This document shows, one piece after another, positions 24,101-33,061 of a stretch of DNA of 41,913 nt (within the stretch, counting starts at the first letter, position 1; each line of letters begins with the position of its first letter). The DNA comes from Ignavibacteriae bacterium HGW-Ignavibacteriae-3 (GTDB lineage: Bacteria > Bacteroidota > Ignavibacteria > Ignavibacteriales > Melioribacteraceae), in contig PGYS01000009.1 in the NCBI GenBank assembly GCA_002839795.1, positions 1 to 41,913 on the forward strand. The letters run 5' to 3'. The notes beneath the pieces were generated by a model that saw nothing but the letters and a program-made list of their open reading frames with translations, ran no database searches and had not been told where the DNA came from. The position numbers and the translations under genes are program-made.

Positions 24101-25087
24101 ATGCCTGAGATACTATCACAACAAGAAATTGATCAGCTGCTCAACAATATTAAGAGCGGCGCAGAACAGAATCTGGATGCTAATCTGGATAAAGAGGCAG
24201 TACTTTTCGATTTTCGTCTGCCCAACAGAATTTCCAAAAATCAGCTTAGAGTACTTAGGAGCATTTTTGAAAATTTTGCGGAGAGCTTCAGTTCGTTTCT
24301 GGTCACAAAACTCCAGACAGTTGTAAATATAAATGTTACTTCTGTGGATCAGATCTATTACTCGGAATATGTGCTTTCAGTTGCTAATCCGGCCTGCCTT
24401 TTTACATTTGATATCAGCAAGACGGACGTAAAGGGAATTCTTGAATTAAACAATGATCTTGCGCTCGCGCTCGTTGATAAACTTCTCGGCGGCAACGGAT
24501 TGGGAACAAAACAGACTAAAGTGATCACTCCAATCGAGCAGAGAGTATTGCGCGTGGTTGTTGAAAGAGTAATGCAGGATCTTAGAAAAGCCTGGCAGAC
24601 AGTTGACAATTTTGAATTCAGTCTGGAAAGATTTGAGCCGGATATCGATTTTGCTCAAATAACTTCTCAAAGCGAATCTGTTCTTCTCATTTCATTTGAA
24701 ATACTGGTCGGTGAACAGTCATTTCTGATGAATATCTGCTTTGCGACATTTGCATTCGATAATATTCTCGCAAAATTATCTACTCAGAAACTCTCCTCCA
24801 TTCGTGCGACCAAATATTTCGGAGTCACCGCAAAAGAGGTTTTAGAATCACATCTCGCTAAAACATTTCTGCCTCTGCAGGTAGAATTCGGAAAGTCAAA
24901 ACTATCGATTAATGAATTAATGGAAATGAAAGTCGGAGATATTATACAGCTGGAAACAAAAGTAAGCGACGATCAGCATGTGCGAACAGGCACACATAAT
25001 CTATTCTCCGGAAGAATAGGTGTTGCCAATAATCATAAGGCAATAAAGATAACCCGAAAAGAAATTGATGAACTAAAATCTCACTGA
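24101..25087 (+). CDS. fliM: Flagellar motor switch protein FliM
   Basis: C-ring protein that binds CheY-P. The N-terminal CheY-binding peptide is LSQQEIDQLLNNI (residues 5-17). The middle CheC-like domain contains SSFLVTKLQTVVNINVTSVDQIYYSEYV and LALALVDKLLGG; the C-terminal SpoA domain contains LPLQVEFGKSKLSINELMEMKVGDIIQLE. It is 328 residues, normal. It follows fliL by 2 nt and is followed by fliN, which shares the SpoA domain. Confidence 0.97.
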   Translation: MPEILSQQEIDQLLNNIKSGAEQNLDANLDKEAVLFDFRLPNRISKNQLRVLRSIFENFAESFSSFLVTKLQTVVNINVTSVDQIYYSEYVLSVANPACLFTFDISKTDVKGILELNNDLALALVDKLLGGNGLGTKQTKVITPIEQRVLRVVVERVMQDLRKAWQTVDNFEFSLERFEPDIDFAQITSQSESVLLISFEILVGEQSFLMNICFATFAFDNILAKLSTQKLSSIRATKYFGVTAKEVLESHLAKTFLPLQVEFGKSKLSINELMEMKVGDIIQLETKVSDDQHVRTGTHNLFSGRIGVANNHKAIKITRKEIDELKSH

Positions 25088-25094
25088 GGAATTT

Positions 25095-25481
25095 ATGGAT
25101 GACAATACAAACGAATCATTAGAGCAAATGAATGAACCCGAAAAAGCGGCTGAGCTGGTAACCGGCTCGCTTGCTCAGTTCGAAGAATTTGATGATTCCA
25201 CACAGGTATCAGGCAACTCTAATGAAAAACTGCATTTTCTAAAAGATCTTCCGATGAATATCTATATAGAACTTGGAAGAACTCAGATGAGGATTAAGGA
25301 TATTCTTGAACTGGAACGCGGATACGTAATTGAACTTGATAAGCTCGCAAGCGAACCCGTTGATGTATTCGTGAATAATAAGAAAATTGCAGAGGGCGAG
25401 GTAGTTGTTATAGATAAACACTTCGGAATAAGAATCACGAGTCTTGTTGACCCGGTAAATAGAATAAAGGATATCAACTGA
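25095..25481 (+). CDS. fliN: Flagellar motor switch protein FliN
   Basis: A 128-residue C-ring protein. The first 50 residues are acidic and flexible; the SpoA domain follows, with LKDLPMNIYIELGRTQMRIKDILELERGYVIEL and VDVFVNNKKIAEGEVVVIDKHFGIRIT, the standard FliN signature. Its stop overlaps the fliO start by one base (TGATG). Confidence 0.96.
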   Translation: MDDNTNESLEQMNEPEKAAELVTGSLAQFEEFDDSTQVSGNSNEKLHFLKDLPMNIYIELGRTQMRIKDILELERGYVIELDKLASEPVDVFVNNKKIAEGEVVVIDKHFGIRITSLVDPVNRIKDIN

Positions 25482-25822
25482 TGACATTTTTCGATATTAT
25501 AAAATCATTTATTCCGTTAGTTCTTATCCTCGGACTGCTCTTCGGCGTTCTAATCCTTGTAAGGAAATATTCCTTTTCTCTGGGCGGTAAAAAAATGCAT
25601 TCGAAAAATGTGGATGTACTTTACAATCAGCTGATATTACCCAAAAAATATTTATCACTCGTTCGCGTTCAGGATAAGCTGCTGGTTCTCGGTATAAGCG
25701 AAAACAGCATAACGCTTCTTAAAGAGCTGGATTACAACTCCTTTCAAAATGATGATGCCTCTTTTACAGAGTCCAAACCTAATTTTATTGATCTCTTTAA
25801 GCAGAATTTAGGGATGAAATGA
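25481..25822 (+). CDS. fliO: Flagellar export-gate assembly protein FliO
   Basis: A 113-residue protein with one membrane segment (about 8-27, SFIPLVLILGLLFGVLILVR) and a small cytosolic beta domain, VDVLYNQLILPKKYLSLVRVQDKLLVLGISENSITLL, typical of FliO. FliO helps FliP form its pentamer. The family is weakly conserved; its place between fliN and fliP makes the call safe. It overlaps fliP by 4 nt. Confidence 0.92.
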   Translation: MTFFDIIKSFIPLVLILGLLFGVLILVRKYSFSLGGKKMHSKNVDVLYNQLILPKKYLSLVRVQDKLLVLGISENSITLLKELDYNSFQNDDASFTESKPNFIDLFKQNLGMK

Positions 25823-26583
25823 ACAAGAGACTATTCCTTGTTATCGCTGCATCAGTTTTCTTATTAATGGCCGCTGATACAATAGCTCAGCAGAAACCAA
25901 GCGCAATTCCCTTTCCAAAAATTAATTTAGATGTTGGCACCGCCCAGAACGGAAATGACGTTTCCGTTACGCTTCAGATTTTACTTCTTATGACGGTACT
26001 GTCACTGGCGCCGTCTATTGTTATAATGACAACGGCATATCTTAGAATTATTATAGTTTTCCACTTTTTGAAGAGCGCCCTAGGGACGCAGCAAATGCCG
26101 CCGTCTCAGCTCCTGGCTGGAGTGGCGCTCTTCATAACTTTTTTTATTATGGCGCCTACCTGGAATAAAGTTAACGACGACGCGCTCAAACCGCTTATGG
26201 CTAATAAAATTAATATTGAAGAGGCCTACGATAAGGGAATTGAGCCGATCCGTCAGTTTATGTTCAAGCAGACACGCGATGAAGACCTTGAATTGTTCAT
26301 AGGTCTCTCAAATCAGGCCAGGCCGGCCAACCGCAATGAAGTTTCAACTTATGTGCTGATACCATCATTCGTTCTTAGTGAACTGAGGGCGGGATTCATC
26401 ATGGGCTTTTTTCTCTTCATCCCATTTATCATGGTCGATATGATCGTCTCAAGTATTCTGATGTCCATGGGTATGATGATGATGCCTCCGATGATGATAT
26501 CACTTCCCTTTAAAATACTCCTGTTCATTCTTGTTGACGGCTGGAATCTGATAGTCGGTTCATTGGTAAGGAGTTTTCTCTAA
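25819..26583 (+). CDS. fliP: Flagellar export gate protein FliP
   Basis: Core of the export gate, 254 residues. A signal-peptide-like N-terminus (about 1-24) is followed by four membrane segments. Diagnostic motifs: LQILLLMTVLSLAPSIVIMTTAYLRIIIV, FLKSALGTQQMPPSQLLAGVALF, TYVLIPSFVLSELRAGFIMGFFLFIPFIMVDMIVSSILMSMGMMMMPP and LPFKILLFILVDGWNLIVGSL, read in pieces. fliQ starts directly after its stop. Confidence 0.97.
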   Translation: MNKRLFLVIAASVFLLMAADTIAQQKPSAIPFPKINLDVGTAQNGNDVSVTLQILLLMTVLSLAPSIVIMTTAYLRIIIVFHFLKSALGTQQMPPSQLLAGVALFITFFIMAPTWNKVNDDALKPLMANKINIEEAYDKGIEPIRQFMFKQTRDEDLELFIGLSNQARPANRNEVSTYVLIPSFVLSELRAGFIMGFFLFIPFIMVDMIVSSILMSMGMMMMPPMMISLPFKILLFILVDGWNLIVGSLVRSFL

Positions 26584-26853
26584 ATGACAGAAGACCTGAT
26601 CATAGAAGTTCTGAAAGATGCGTTCTGGACGACATTTTTAATTCTGCTTCCTGTTCTTGGCGTGTCTCTGATTGTGGGAATATTTATTTCAATTTTCCAG
26701 GCAGCTACCTCGATTCAGGAAATGACCCTGACCTTTGTGCCTAAATTAATTGTTACAGCGGTTGTTATAATTTTTATGCTTCCCTGGATGATAGATAAGA
26801 TGGTGGCAATTACCCTGAAAATGTTCACAATGTTTCAGCAAGTGATGAGATGA
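26584..26853 (+). CDS. fliQ: Flagellar export gate protein FliQ
   Basis: An 89-residue protein with two membrane hairpin segments. It carries the conserved FliQ pattern: AFWTTFLILLPVLGVSLIVG, then FQAATSIQEMTLTFVPKLI and LPWMIDKMVAIT. It wraps the FliP/FliR gate. No gap to fliP; overlaps fliR by 4 nt. Confidence 0.97.
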   Translation: MTEDLIIEVLKDAFWTTFLILLPVLGVSLIVGIFISIFQAATSIQEMTLTFVPKLIVTAVVIIFMLPWMIDKMVAITLKMFTMFQQVMR

Positions 26854-27626
26854 CTGAGATATTAATCGGCGATTTTGTGCTTCTCCTTTTTATTTTTCTG
26901 CGCATAATCGCTATGATTGTGACCGCTCCGGTTCTTTCGCATACTGCGTTTCCAACACTTGGAAAATTATTTCTTGCTATGGTTATTGCCTATATGGTTT
27001 TCTTGACCATCGATAAGAGCAAGACTGTGGTTGATGTAAATTTAATTTCTATCGCCGTGAACGGCGCGCGTGAAGTCCTGGTGGGAATGATGATGGGATA
27101 TATGCTCACTTTCCTTTTCCATGGAATTACATTTGCGGGCAGTCTGATAGGTTATGATATGGGATTGATGATGGCAGAAGTTATGAACCCGCTTGACAAT
27201 ACAAGTAGCAATGTGGTCGGAGAGGTTATCTACTATGTATCGCTGATGATCTTTTTCCTGATCAACGGGCATCATTACATAATTGGAGCTGTAGTGGCAT
27301 CGTTTAATGTAATCCCATTGACAGAATTTACAATGACGTTTCCTGTGCTCCAGGTAATAATTAAATATTCGTTTGCGGTTTTTATTATAGCGATAAAGAT
27401 CGCTTCGCCTGTACTGGTTTCCTTTTTCCTCATTCATATTGCAGAGGGAATAATCTCCAGGGTAATACCGAATATTCAGGTGTTCTTTGTGACGCAGCCG
27501 GCAAAGATCGGGATAGGTTTTCTTTTCCTGTCTGCACTTGCACCGATTTATGTTTTTGCAATAAAGAATCTTCTCCAAAATTATGAATCGCATCTTTCTG
27601 AAATGATTAAAGCAATGGGTACGTAG
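26850..27626 (+). CDS. fliR: Flagellar export gate protein FliR
   Basis: A 258-residue polytopic protein, one copy per export gate. It has at least six hydrophobic segments; FliR-typical motifs are FLRIIAMIVTAPVLSH, AREVLVGMMMGYMLTFLFHG, AGSLIGYDMGLMMAEVMNP and the C-terminal FLSALAPIYVFAI. It ends 1 nt before flhB. Confidence 0.96.
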   Translation: MTEILIGDFVLLLFIFLRIIAMIVTAPVLSHTAFPTLGKLFLAMVIAYMVFLTIDKSKTVVDVNLISIAVNGAREVLVGMMMGYMLTFLFHGITFAGSLIGYDMGLMMAEVMNPLDNTSSNVVGEVIYYVSLMIFFLINGHHYIIGAVVASFNVIPLTEFTMTFPVLQVIIKYSFAVFIIAIKIASPVLVSFFLIHIAEGIISRVIPNIQVFFVTQPAKIGIGFLFLSALAPIYVFAIKNLLQNYESHLSEMIKAMGT

Positions 27627-27627
27627 A

Positions 27628-28713
27628 ATGGCCGAGAAAGACGGACAAGAAAAAAGTGAGGAGCCTACCTCTAAGAAGCTCTCCGACGCGAGAGACAAAG
27701 GAGAGGTTGCTAAAAGTACCGAGATAAATTCACTTGCTGTATTCGGCAGCGGGTTGATGATTATCTATCTTACGAAGGGAATGCTTAGCGAGAAAATTGC
27801 GGGATTTGCGATTGACATTTTCAGCTCGCTTGAAAAACTAGAACTCAATAAAACAATCATTCAGACTTATGCTCTTAAATGGGTGCTCTTCTTATTGACC
27901 GTATTGGCCCCGGTTATGTTAGGGATTGTTGTTGTAGCGCTTGCAGCAAATATTGCACAGGTCGGATTCGCGTTCAAAACCAAAGTGTTTATTCCCAAGC
28001 TAAGCCGCTTTAATCCCCTTGCCGGAATAAAAAGAATTTTCTTTTCCTCCCGCTCCGTAATTGAAGTAGGAAAATCCGTTGCCAAATTATTTGCAATAGG
28101 CCTGTTCGCGTATTTTATTATCTCGAAATTAGTTGAGGATACAACATCACTCATCGAGCTCAGCATTGAGGAAACTATCCGGTTTATGATTGATGCCGCA
28201 TTCTCAATGATTATTAAAATTGTGCTTTTCTTCGTGGCTATAGCGGCAATCGATTTTACATTCCAGAAGATAAAATTCAAAAAAGACATGATGATGTCGA
28301 AGCATGAAGTTAAAGAAGAGTGGAGACAGTCCGAAGGCGACCCGCTGATTAAATCAAAAATCCGCCGGCAAATGCTATCAATGGCGCGAAAGAGAATGAT
28401 GAAAGATGTTCCTACCGCCGATGTGGTAGTTACAAATCCTACTCACTTTGCAATAGCAATTAAATATGAAATGAATAAAGATAGGGCTCCTAAAGTTGTG
28501 GCTAAAGGAATGGATGAATTGGCCCAGCGTATCAAGAAAATTGCGATAGAAAATAATGTTCCTCTTCATGAAGACAAGGAACTTGCGCGTGCGCTTTATA
28601 AAGCGACCGAAGTAGGGGACGAAATTCCGACAAAATTATTTAAAGCAGTTGCCCAGATTCTGGCATACATTTTTCAGCTTAAAAAGATGAAGAAGAAAAG
28701 GAGCATAGTATAA
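27628..28713 (+). CDS. flhB: Flagellar export specificity switch protein FlhB
   Basis: A 361-residue protein that controls the switch from rod/hook to filament export together with FliK. The N-terminus, GQEKSEEPTSKKLSDARDKGEVAKS, is typical; four membrane segments follow, then the cytosolic domain with the autocleavage site NPTH (270-273) in VVVTNPTHFAIAIKY. The cleavage motif is intact, so a normal switch is expected. Confidence 0.97.
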   Translation: MAEKDGQEKSEEPTSKKLSDARDKGEVAKSTEINSLAVFGSGLMIIYLTKGMLSEKIAGFAIDIFSSLEKLELNKTIIQTYALKWVLFLLTVLAPVMLGIVVVALAANIAQVGFAFKTKVFIPKLSRFNPLAGIKRIFFSSRSVIEVGKSVAKLFAIGLFAYFIISKLVEDTTSLIELSIEETIRFMIDAAFSMIIKIVLFFVAIAAIDFTFQKIKFKKDMMMSKHEVKEEWRQSEGDPLIKSKIRRQMLSMARKRMMKDVPTADVVVTNPTHFAIAIKYEMNKDRAPKVVAKGMDELAQRIKKIAIENNVPLHEDKELARALYKATEVGDEIPTKLFKAVAQILAYIFQLKKMKKKRSIV

Positions 28714-28717
28714 GGTG

Positions 28718-30772
28718 ATGAAATCGTTCGGTAGAAACAGCGATATTTTCCTGGCGTTCGGACTCATTATGATGCTCGGTCTGATGCTTATACCGCTTCC
28801 GGCGTCAATGCTTGATTTTCTTTTGGCTACCAATATAACTCTTTCTGTCCTTGTGCTTATCGTATCATTGTATATCCAATCCCCGCTGGATATTTCGGTA
28901 TTCCCCGGATTGCTCCTTGTTACTACACTATTCCGCCTGGGATTAAATATCAGCTCAACCCGCCTTATACTTATCGATGCTTACGCGGGACGGGTAATTG
29001 AATCGTTCGGATCGTTTGTTGTAAGCGGTAATTACGTTGTAGGATTTATCATTTTTATAATTCTTGTTGTTATACAATTTATAGTTATAGTAAAAGGATC
29101 GGGAAGAATTTCTGAAGTCGCCGCGCGGTTTACTCTTGACGCGATGCCCGGAAAACAGATGGCTATTGATGCCGATCTCAACACCGGTCTTATCTCTGAA
29201 TCGGACGCGCGCAAACGCAGAGAAATGGTGGGCAGGGAAGCGGAATTTTACGGAGCAATGGACGGTGCGAGCAAGTTCGTAAAAGGCGATGCCGTTGCGG
29301 GATTGATCATTAACGGAATTAATATTATTGCCGGTTTCATTATAGGTGTGGCGCAGAAAGGATTATCATTTAATGATGCTCTTCATACCTATACAATTCT
29401 TACAATAGGTGACGGACTGGTTTCTCAGATCCCCGCTATAATAATATCAACTGCCGCAGGTCTTGTTGTAACAAGAAGCGCCACGGGCACGTCATTAGAT
29501 TTCCAGATGAAATCGCAATTGTTCTCCAATCCGCGCGTGCTTGGAACCGTAAGCGGTGCAATCTTCATGTTTGCATTAATTCCGGGAATGCCTGCCGTGC
29601 CGTTTATGATATTAAGCATCATACTTGGGACGAGTTCCTATGTTTCCAAGAAAAACAAATTGACTGCCGCAAATATTGTAAGTGCTGAGGCTGAAGTTTT
29701 ATTGCCTGAACCGAAGGAAGAAAAAGTGGAGCAGTATTTACAGGTCGATCCAATCGAAGTCGAAATCGGCTATGGATTAATCAGTCTTGTTGATGAAAAA
29801 CAGGGCGGAAATTTATTCCAAAAAATATCCTCTACCAGAAAACTTATAGCGCTTGAATACGGCGTATTAATTCCGCCTGTTAGAGTGCGGGATAATCTGC
29901 AGCTCTCTCCTAATGAGTATATTATAAAAATAAAAGGAATCATTGTTGCAAGTAATGAAATATACCCGGACAGACTTATGGCAATGAATCCCGGAAATAT
30001 TGATGAAGAATTGACCGGCATTCAGACTACCGATCCGGCGTTCGGACTTCAGAGTTTCTGGGTTACTCAGGAAGAAAAGGAAAAAGCGGAAATGCTTGGC
30101 TATACGGTTGTGGACAGTATTTCTGTCTTATCCACACATCTTCAGGAAATGCTCAAGAAAAATTTTGATAAAATACTTTCACGCCAGGAAGTAAAACAGC
30201 TATTGGAAAATATTAAAAAAGAATATCCCGCTGTTGTTGAAGAGATAAATCCGGAGATCCTGAATCTTGGAATTATCCAGAAAGTATTGCAAAATCTGCT
30301 AAAGGAAAATATCCCTATTAAAGATTTCGTACAGATTCTGGAAGCTTTAATTGATTACTCCAAGACAACCAAAAACATTGATGTTCTAACCGAGTATGTG
30401 CGACACACAATAGGAAGCACAATTGGCGCTATCTATCGCGATGCAAATGGAATTATTCACGCCACCGCTTTAAGTGAAAATCTTGAAGCGGCGATTAGCC
30501 GATCTCTGCAGGCGCAAAAGGACAGCGTTGTTGCACTTGGTTTGAATCCAACGGTTTTGCGCGAATTGAATGTTCAGCTGCAGCAGATGTCAGAAAATTT
30601 CAACAAGCTCGGATATCCTCCGATATTAATTACTTCGGCTACAATCCGTCCTTATTTCTATCGTTTAGTTAACAGCAGTTTTCCTGAATTGGCAGTGCTC
30701 TCATATTCAGAATTACCGGCAAATATTGAATTAGAATTTCTTGGAAAGTTAGAGGTGCAAAATGCAAATTAA
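28718..30772 (+). CDS. flhA: Flagellar export gate protein FlhA
   Basis: Export engine of about 684 residues that docks substrate-chaperone complexes. Eight hydrophobic segments fill the first 330 residues. The FHIPEP-type cytosolic loop has GSGRISEVAARFTLDAMPGKQMAIDADLN and GLISESDARKRREMVGREAEFYGAMDGASKFVKGDA, read in pieces. The C-terminal domain includes VVEEINPEILNLGIIQKVLQNLL. The ATG at 28718 is chosen; a GTG one codon upstream (28715) is the alternative. Its 3' end overlaps flhF by 11 nt. Confidence 0.97.
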   Translation: MKSFGRNSDIFLAFGLIMMLGLMLIPLPASMLDFLLATNITLSVLVLIVSLYIQSPLDISVFPGLLLVTTLFRLGLNISSTRLILIDAYAGRVIESFGSFVVSGNYVVGFIIFIILVVIQFIVIVKGSGRISEVAARFTLDAMPGKQMAIDADLNTGLISESDARKRREMVGREAEFYGAMDGASKFVKGDAVAGLIINGINIIAGFIIGVAQKGLSFNDALHTYTILTIGDGLVSQIPAIIISTAAGLVVTRSATGTSLDFQMKSQLFSNPRVLGTVSGAIFMFALIPGMPAVPFMILSIILGTSSYVSKKNKLTAANIVSAEAEVLLPEPKEEKVEQYLQVDPIEVEIGYGLISLVDEKQGGNLFQKISSTRKLIALEYGVLIPPVRVRDNLQLSPNEYIIKIKGIIVASNEIYPDRLMAMNPGNIDEELTGIQTTDPAFGLQSFWVTQEEKEKAEMLGYTVVDSISVLSTHLQEMLKKNFDKILSRQEVKQLLENIKKEYPAVVEEINPEILNLGIIQKVLQNLLKENIPIKDFVQILEALIDYSKTTKNIDVLTEYVRHTIGSTIGAIYRDANGIIHATALSENLEAAISRSLQAQKDSVVALGLNPTVLRELNVQLQQMSENFNKLGYPPILITSATIRPYFYRLVNSSFPELAVLSYSELPANIELEFLGKLEVQNAN

Positions 30773-31880
30773 AAAGTACATCGCTCCCACTCTTAAAGAA
30801 GCTACGGTGCAAATGAAGAATGAGCTGGGAGAAGAAGCGATAATTCTCGGAACGCGAGTGCTGGAATCGGACAAGCGTTACAATATGAAAAAGATGTACG
30901 AAATTACTGCGGGAGTAGACCAGCCTTCCAAACCTTCGCCTTCAAACGGGACGGCGTCGAATAAAAGCGGTTCTAATAATTACGAATCTGAACTTGACGC
31001 ACTCACAAAAAAAATATTTTCGACGAATGATTCTCGGACAGGAACAGAAGAGAAAAAAAACAAAAATTACAGAGCTTCGTCATCTGTAAAAACTTTTGAT
31101 AAAGAAATAAGCGAGATTGCTGAAACTCTTCAAATGCACGAAGTTCAGAAGAGTATTGTTACAAATCTTGTTACACATCTGTCGAACTCATCCGGATTTG
31201 TAGATGAATCCGGTCTTCAAAATTATCTGCTCTCAAGCATGGCCTCAATGATTCCAACCACTAATTTTAAAGTGAGCAAACGTAAAACCCATAAAATAGC
31301 TCTGGTCGGGCCTACGGGAGTAGGAAAAACAACATGCATCGCAAAACTTGCGGTAATATCCAAGATCATCCACAAATTAAATGTTGGATTAATTTCGATA
31401 GATACTTACAGGCTTGGCGCTATAGATCAATTAAGAATATTCTCTGAGATAAGTGATATAGAAATGGCCGTTGCTTACGAACCGGAGGAAATTCCTTCTC
31501 TGATAAAAAAGTTTAAAGATAAAGATCTGATATTTATCGATACTGTCGGAAGGAGCCAGAAGAGCAGGAAAAGTCTGGAGTCCATAGAAAAACATCTTCA
31601 GGCGGCCCAGGTTGACGAAACGGTTCTGGTTGTAAGTGCGACAAGTTCAACCCGTACTCTTAATGATGTTGCCGAAAAATTCAAGAATACGAAGTACAGC
31701 TCTGTGATATTTTCAAAAGTAGATGAGGCGGTTTCCTACGGAGGAATTATGAATCTGGCAGTCACTCATAATATTCCCGTTATGTTCCTGACAAACGGAC
31801 AGGTAATTCCCGATGATATCGTTTCGGTGAATCCATCATTTCTGGCAAATTTGGTATTTACGGGCAAGTTATACAAATGA
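30762..31880 (+). CDS. flhF: Flagellar placement GTPase FlhF
   Basis: SRP-type GTPase of 372 residues that sets flagellar site and number. The N-terminal YVAPTLKEAxxQMKNELGEEAIIL-like segment (MQIKKYIAPTLKEATVQMKN) and a disordered linker (about 50-110) precede the NG domain. G1 is VGPTGVGKTTCIAKLA (about 182-197), then SIDTYRLGAIDQLRIFSEI and FIDTVGRSQKSRKSLE. It overlaps flhG by ATGA. The pair suggests few flagella at a controlled, often polar, place. Confidence 0.96.
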   Translation: MQIKKYIAPTLKEATVQMKNELGEEAIILGTRVLESDKRYNMKKMYEITAGVDQPSKPSPSNGTASNKSGSNNYESELDALTKKIFSTNDSRTGTEEKKNKNYRASSSVKTFDKEISEIAETLQMHEVQKSIVTNLVTHLSNSSGFVDESGLQNYLLSSMASMIPTTNFKVSKRKTHKIALVGPTGVGKTTCIAKLAVISKIIHKLNVGLISIDTYRLGAIDQLRIFSEISDIEMAVAYEPEEIPSLIKKFKDKDLIFIDTVGRSQKSRKSLESIEKHLQAAQVDETVLVVSATSSTRTLNDVAEKFKNTKYSSVIFSKVDEAVSYGGIMNLAVTHNIPVMFLTNGQVIPDDIVSVNPSFLANLVFTGKLYK

Positions 31881-32710
31881 ACACTCAGGCGTCAAGACTC
31901 ATAGAGCTTAACAAGCTTGCTGATCTTGGGAATAAATCTCCGTCATCTAAAATTATTTCCGTTTGTTCCGGCAAGGGCGGCACCGGAAAAACATTTTTCT
32001 CGGCAAATTTCGCTAACCAGCTGTCCAAATTAAATCAGAGAGTTTTACTGATTGACCTCGATCTCAATTTTTCAAATCTGAACGTACTCCTGAATCACAC
32101 TTCCACAAGAACAATAGCCAATTTTTTTGAGCAGTCGGAATTGCTTGATGATATAATTTTCAGCTATTCATCCAATCTTGACCTGATATTCGGCGATTCC
32201 GGAAGAAGTGATTATCCCCGTGTCAGCAGGGAGATAATTGACTATCTGTTTATCTCAATTCAAAAAATTCAGCACCGGTATGATTTTATTATAATGGATT
32301 CTTCGGCCGGTGCCGACAATCTCGTTATCCATCAACTTAAAAAATCCGACTACAATGTGATAGTAACATCCCCGGAACCTACGGCCGTTATGGATTCCTA
32401 TGTTGTTGTTAAACTTCTGGTTGAAAATGACTCCTCAGCAAAAAAATATGTTGTTGTTAACAAATGCATAGACCCGGAAGAAGGTGAGAATGCGTTCATG
32501 AATCTTTCGATAGCAGTAAATCATTTTCTCAAAAAGAAGATTGATCTGCTTGGTTTTATAAGTCAGGACACTTCAGCTCACAAATCAATTCTTAATCAGG
32601 AACTCCTTTTGAATTTCGATAATGATGCAATAGCCGCAGATGAAATTTACCGTCTGGCTGAACAATTCATTACTATCGCCCAGATGGCTAATAATAACCA
32701 GCCCGGATAA
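31877..32710 (+). CDS. flhG: MinD-like flagellar number ATPase FlhG
   Basis: A 277-residue ParA/MinD-type ATPase (FlhG/FleN/YlxH) that restrains flagellar number and stimulates FlhF. The deviant P-loop GKGGTGKT (32-39) is present, with LLIDLDLNFSNLNVLL, IIMDSSAGADN and TSPEPTAVMDSYVVVKLL, the last typical of FlhG. The N-terminus carries RLIELNKLADL, similar to the FlhF-activating segment (Q-A-x-x-L) in MNTQASRLIEL. Its last codons overlap a possible activator dyad for the following promoter. Confidence 0.95.
   Translation: MNTQASRLIELNKLADLGNKSPSSKIISVCSGKGGTGKTFFSANFANQLSKLNQRVLLIDLDLNFSNLNVLLNHTSTRTIANFFEQSELLDDIIFSYSSNLDLIFGDSGRSDYPRVSREIIDYLFISIQKIQHRYDFIIMDSSAGADNLVIHQLKKSDYNVIVTSPEPTAVMDSYVVVKLLVENDSSAKKYVVVNKCIDPEEGENAFMNLSIAVNHFLKKKIDLLGFISQDTSAHKSILNQELLLNFDNDAIAADEIYRLAEQFITIAQMANNNQPG
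32684..32701 (+). promoter_or_regulatory. Possible activator-binding dyad for the fliA operon
   Basis: ATGGCTAATAATAACCAG matches 14 of 18 positions of TTGGCTAATATTAGCCAA and overlaps the last codons of flhG. Its core starts at 32690, 93 nt before the -24 GG at 32783, which is 31 nt more than at the other three promoters (about three helical turns, so the same DNA face). Because it lies in coding DNA (Met-Ala-Asn-Asn-Asn-Gln), chance cannot be excluded. A direct repeat CAGCCCGG (32699-32706, 32712-32719) lies next to it. Confidence 0.35.
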
Positions 32711-32781
32711 TCAGCCCGGCATTTTCCTCCAAAAATTGATCAAAAACCCGCTTTTCTTGAGCATAATTTACTCCTTCAAGG

Positions 32782-32797
32782 TGGTATAGTCTTTGCG
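32782..32797 (+). promoter_or_regulatory. Sigma-54-like -24/-12 promoter of the fliA operon
   Basis: TGGTAT-AGTCT-TTGCG has GG at 32783-32784 and a full TTGC -12 box (GC at 32795-32796) with the right 10-nt spacing; the -24 box deviates (TGGTAT for TGGCAC). Predicted start near 32808, 17 nt before the ATG of the small membrane protein gene. Confidence 0.6.
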
Positions 32798-32824
32798 AGT
32801 TTAGTATCAAAAATACTGGAAGTC

Positions 32825-33061
32825 ATGAATAAAATAATCTTTCAAACCGGTCTGTTAGTTTTTTTCTTTTCGGTAATCTACTTTACCCAGAAGGGCCTCC
32901 CGCTTGAAAAAATTCTTCTCAATTCATTCGTCGTTTTTATCATACTTACCTCAATGCTCAGCATCATAGTAATAGGAATTATTAAAGCCATCAACAATAA
33001 CTCGATAAATAAATTAAGCGACTATTCAGAGAACTTAGCGGGAAAATCGAAAAATGAGTAA
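32825..33061 (+). CDS. Small two-helix membrane protein ahead of fliA
   Basis: A 78-residue protein with two hydrophobic segments (about 6-22 and 31-54) and a polar C-terminal tail of about 20 residues (NKLSDYSENLAGKSKNE). I do not recognise it. It is the first gene after a sigma-54-like promoter, and its 3' end overlaps the fliA start by 8 nt, so translation of the two is probably coupled. A role tied to sigma factor control or the flagellar membrane apparatus is possible but unproven. Confidence 0.7.
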   Translation: MNKIIFQTGLLVFFFSVIYFTQKGLPLEKILLNSFVVFIILTSMLSIIVIGIIKAINNNSINKLSDYSENLAGKSKNE

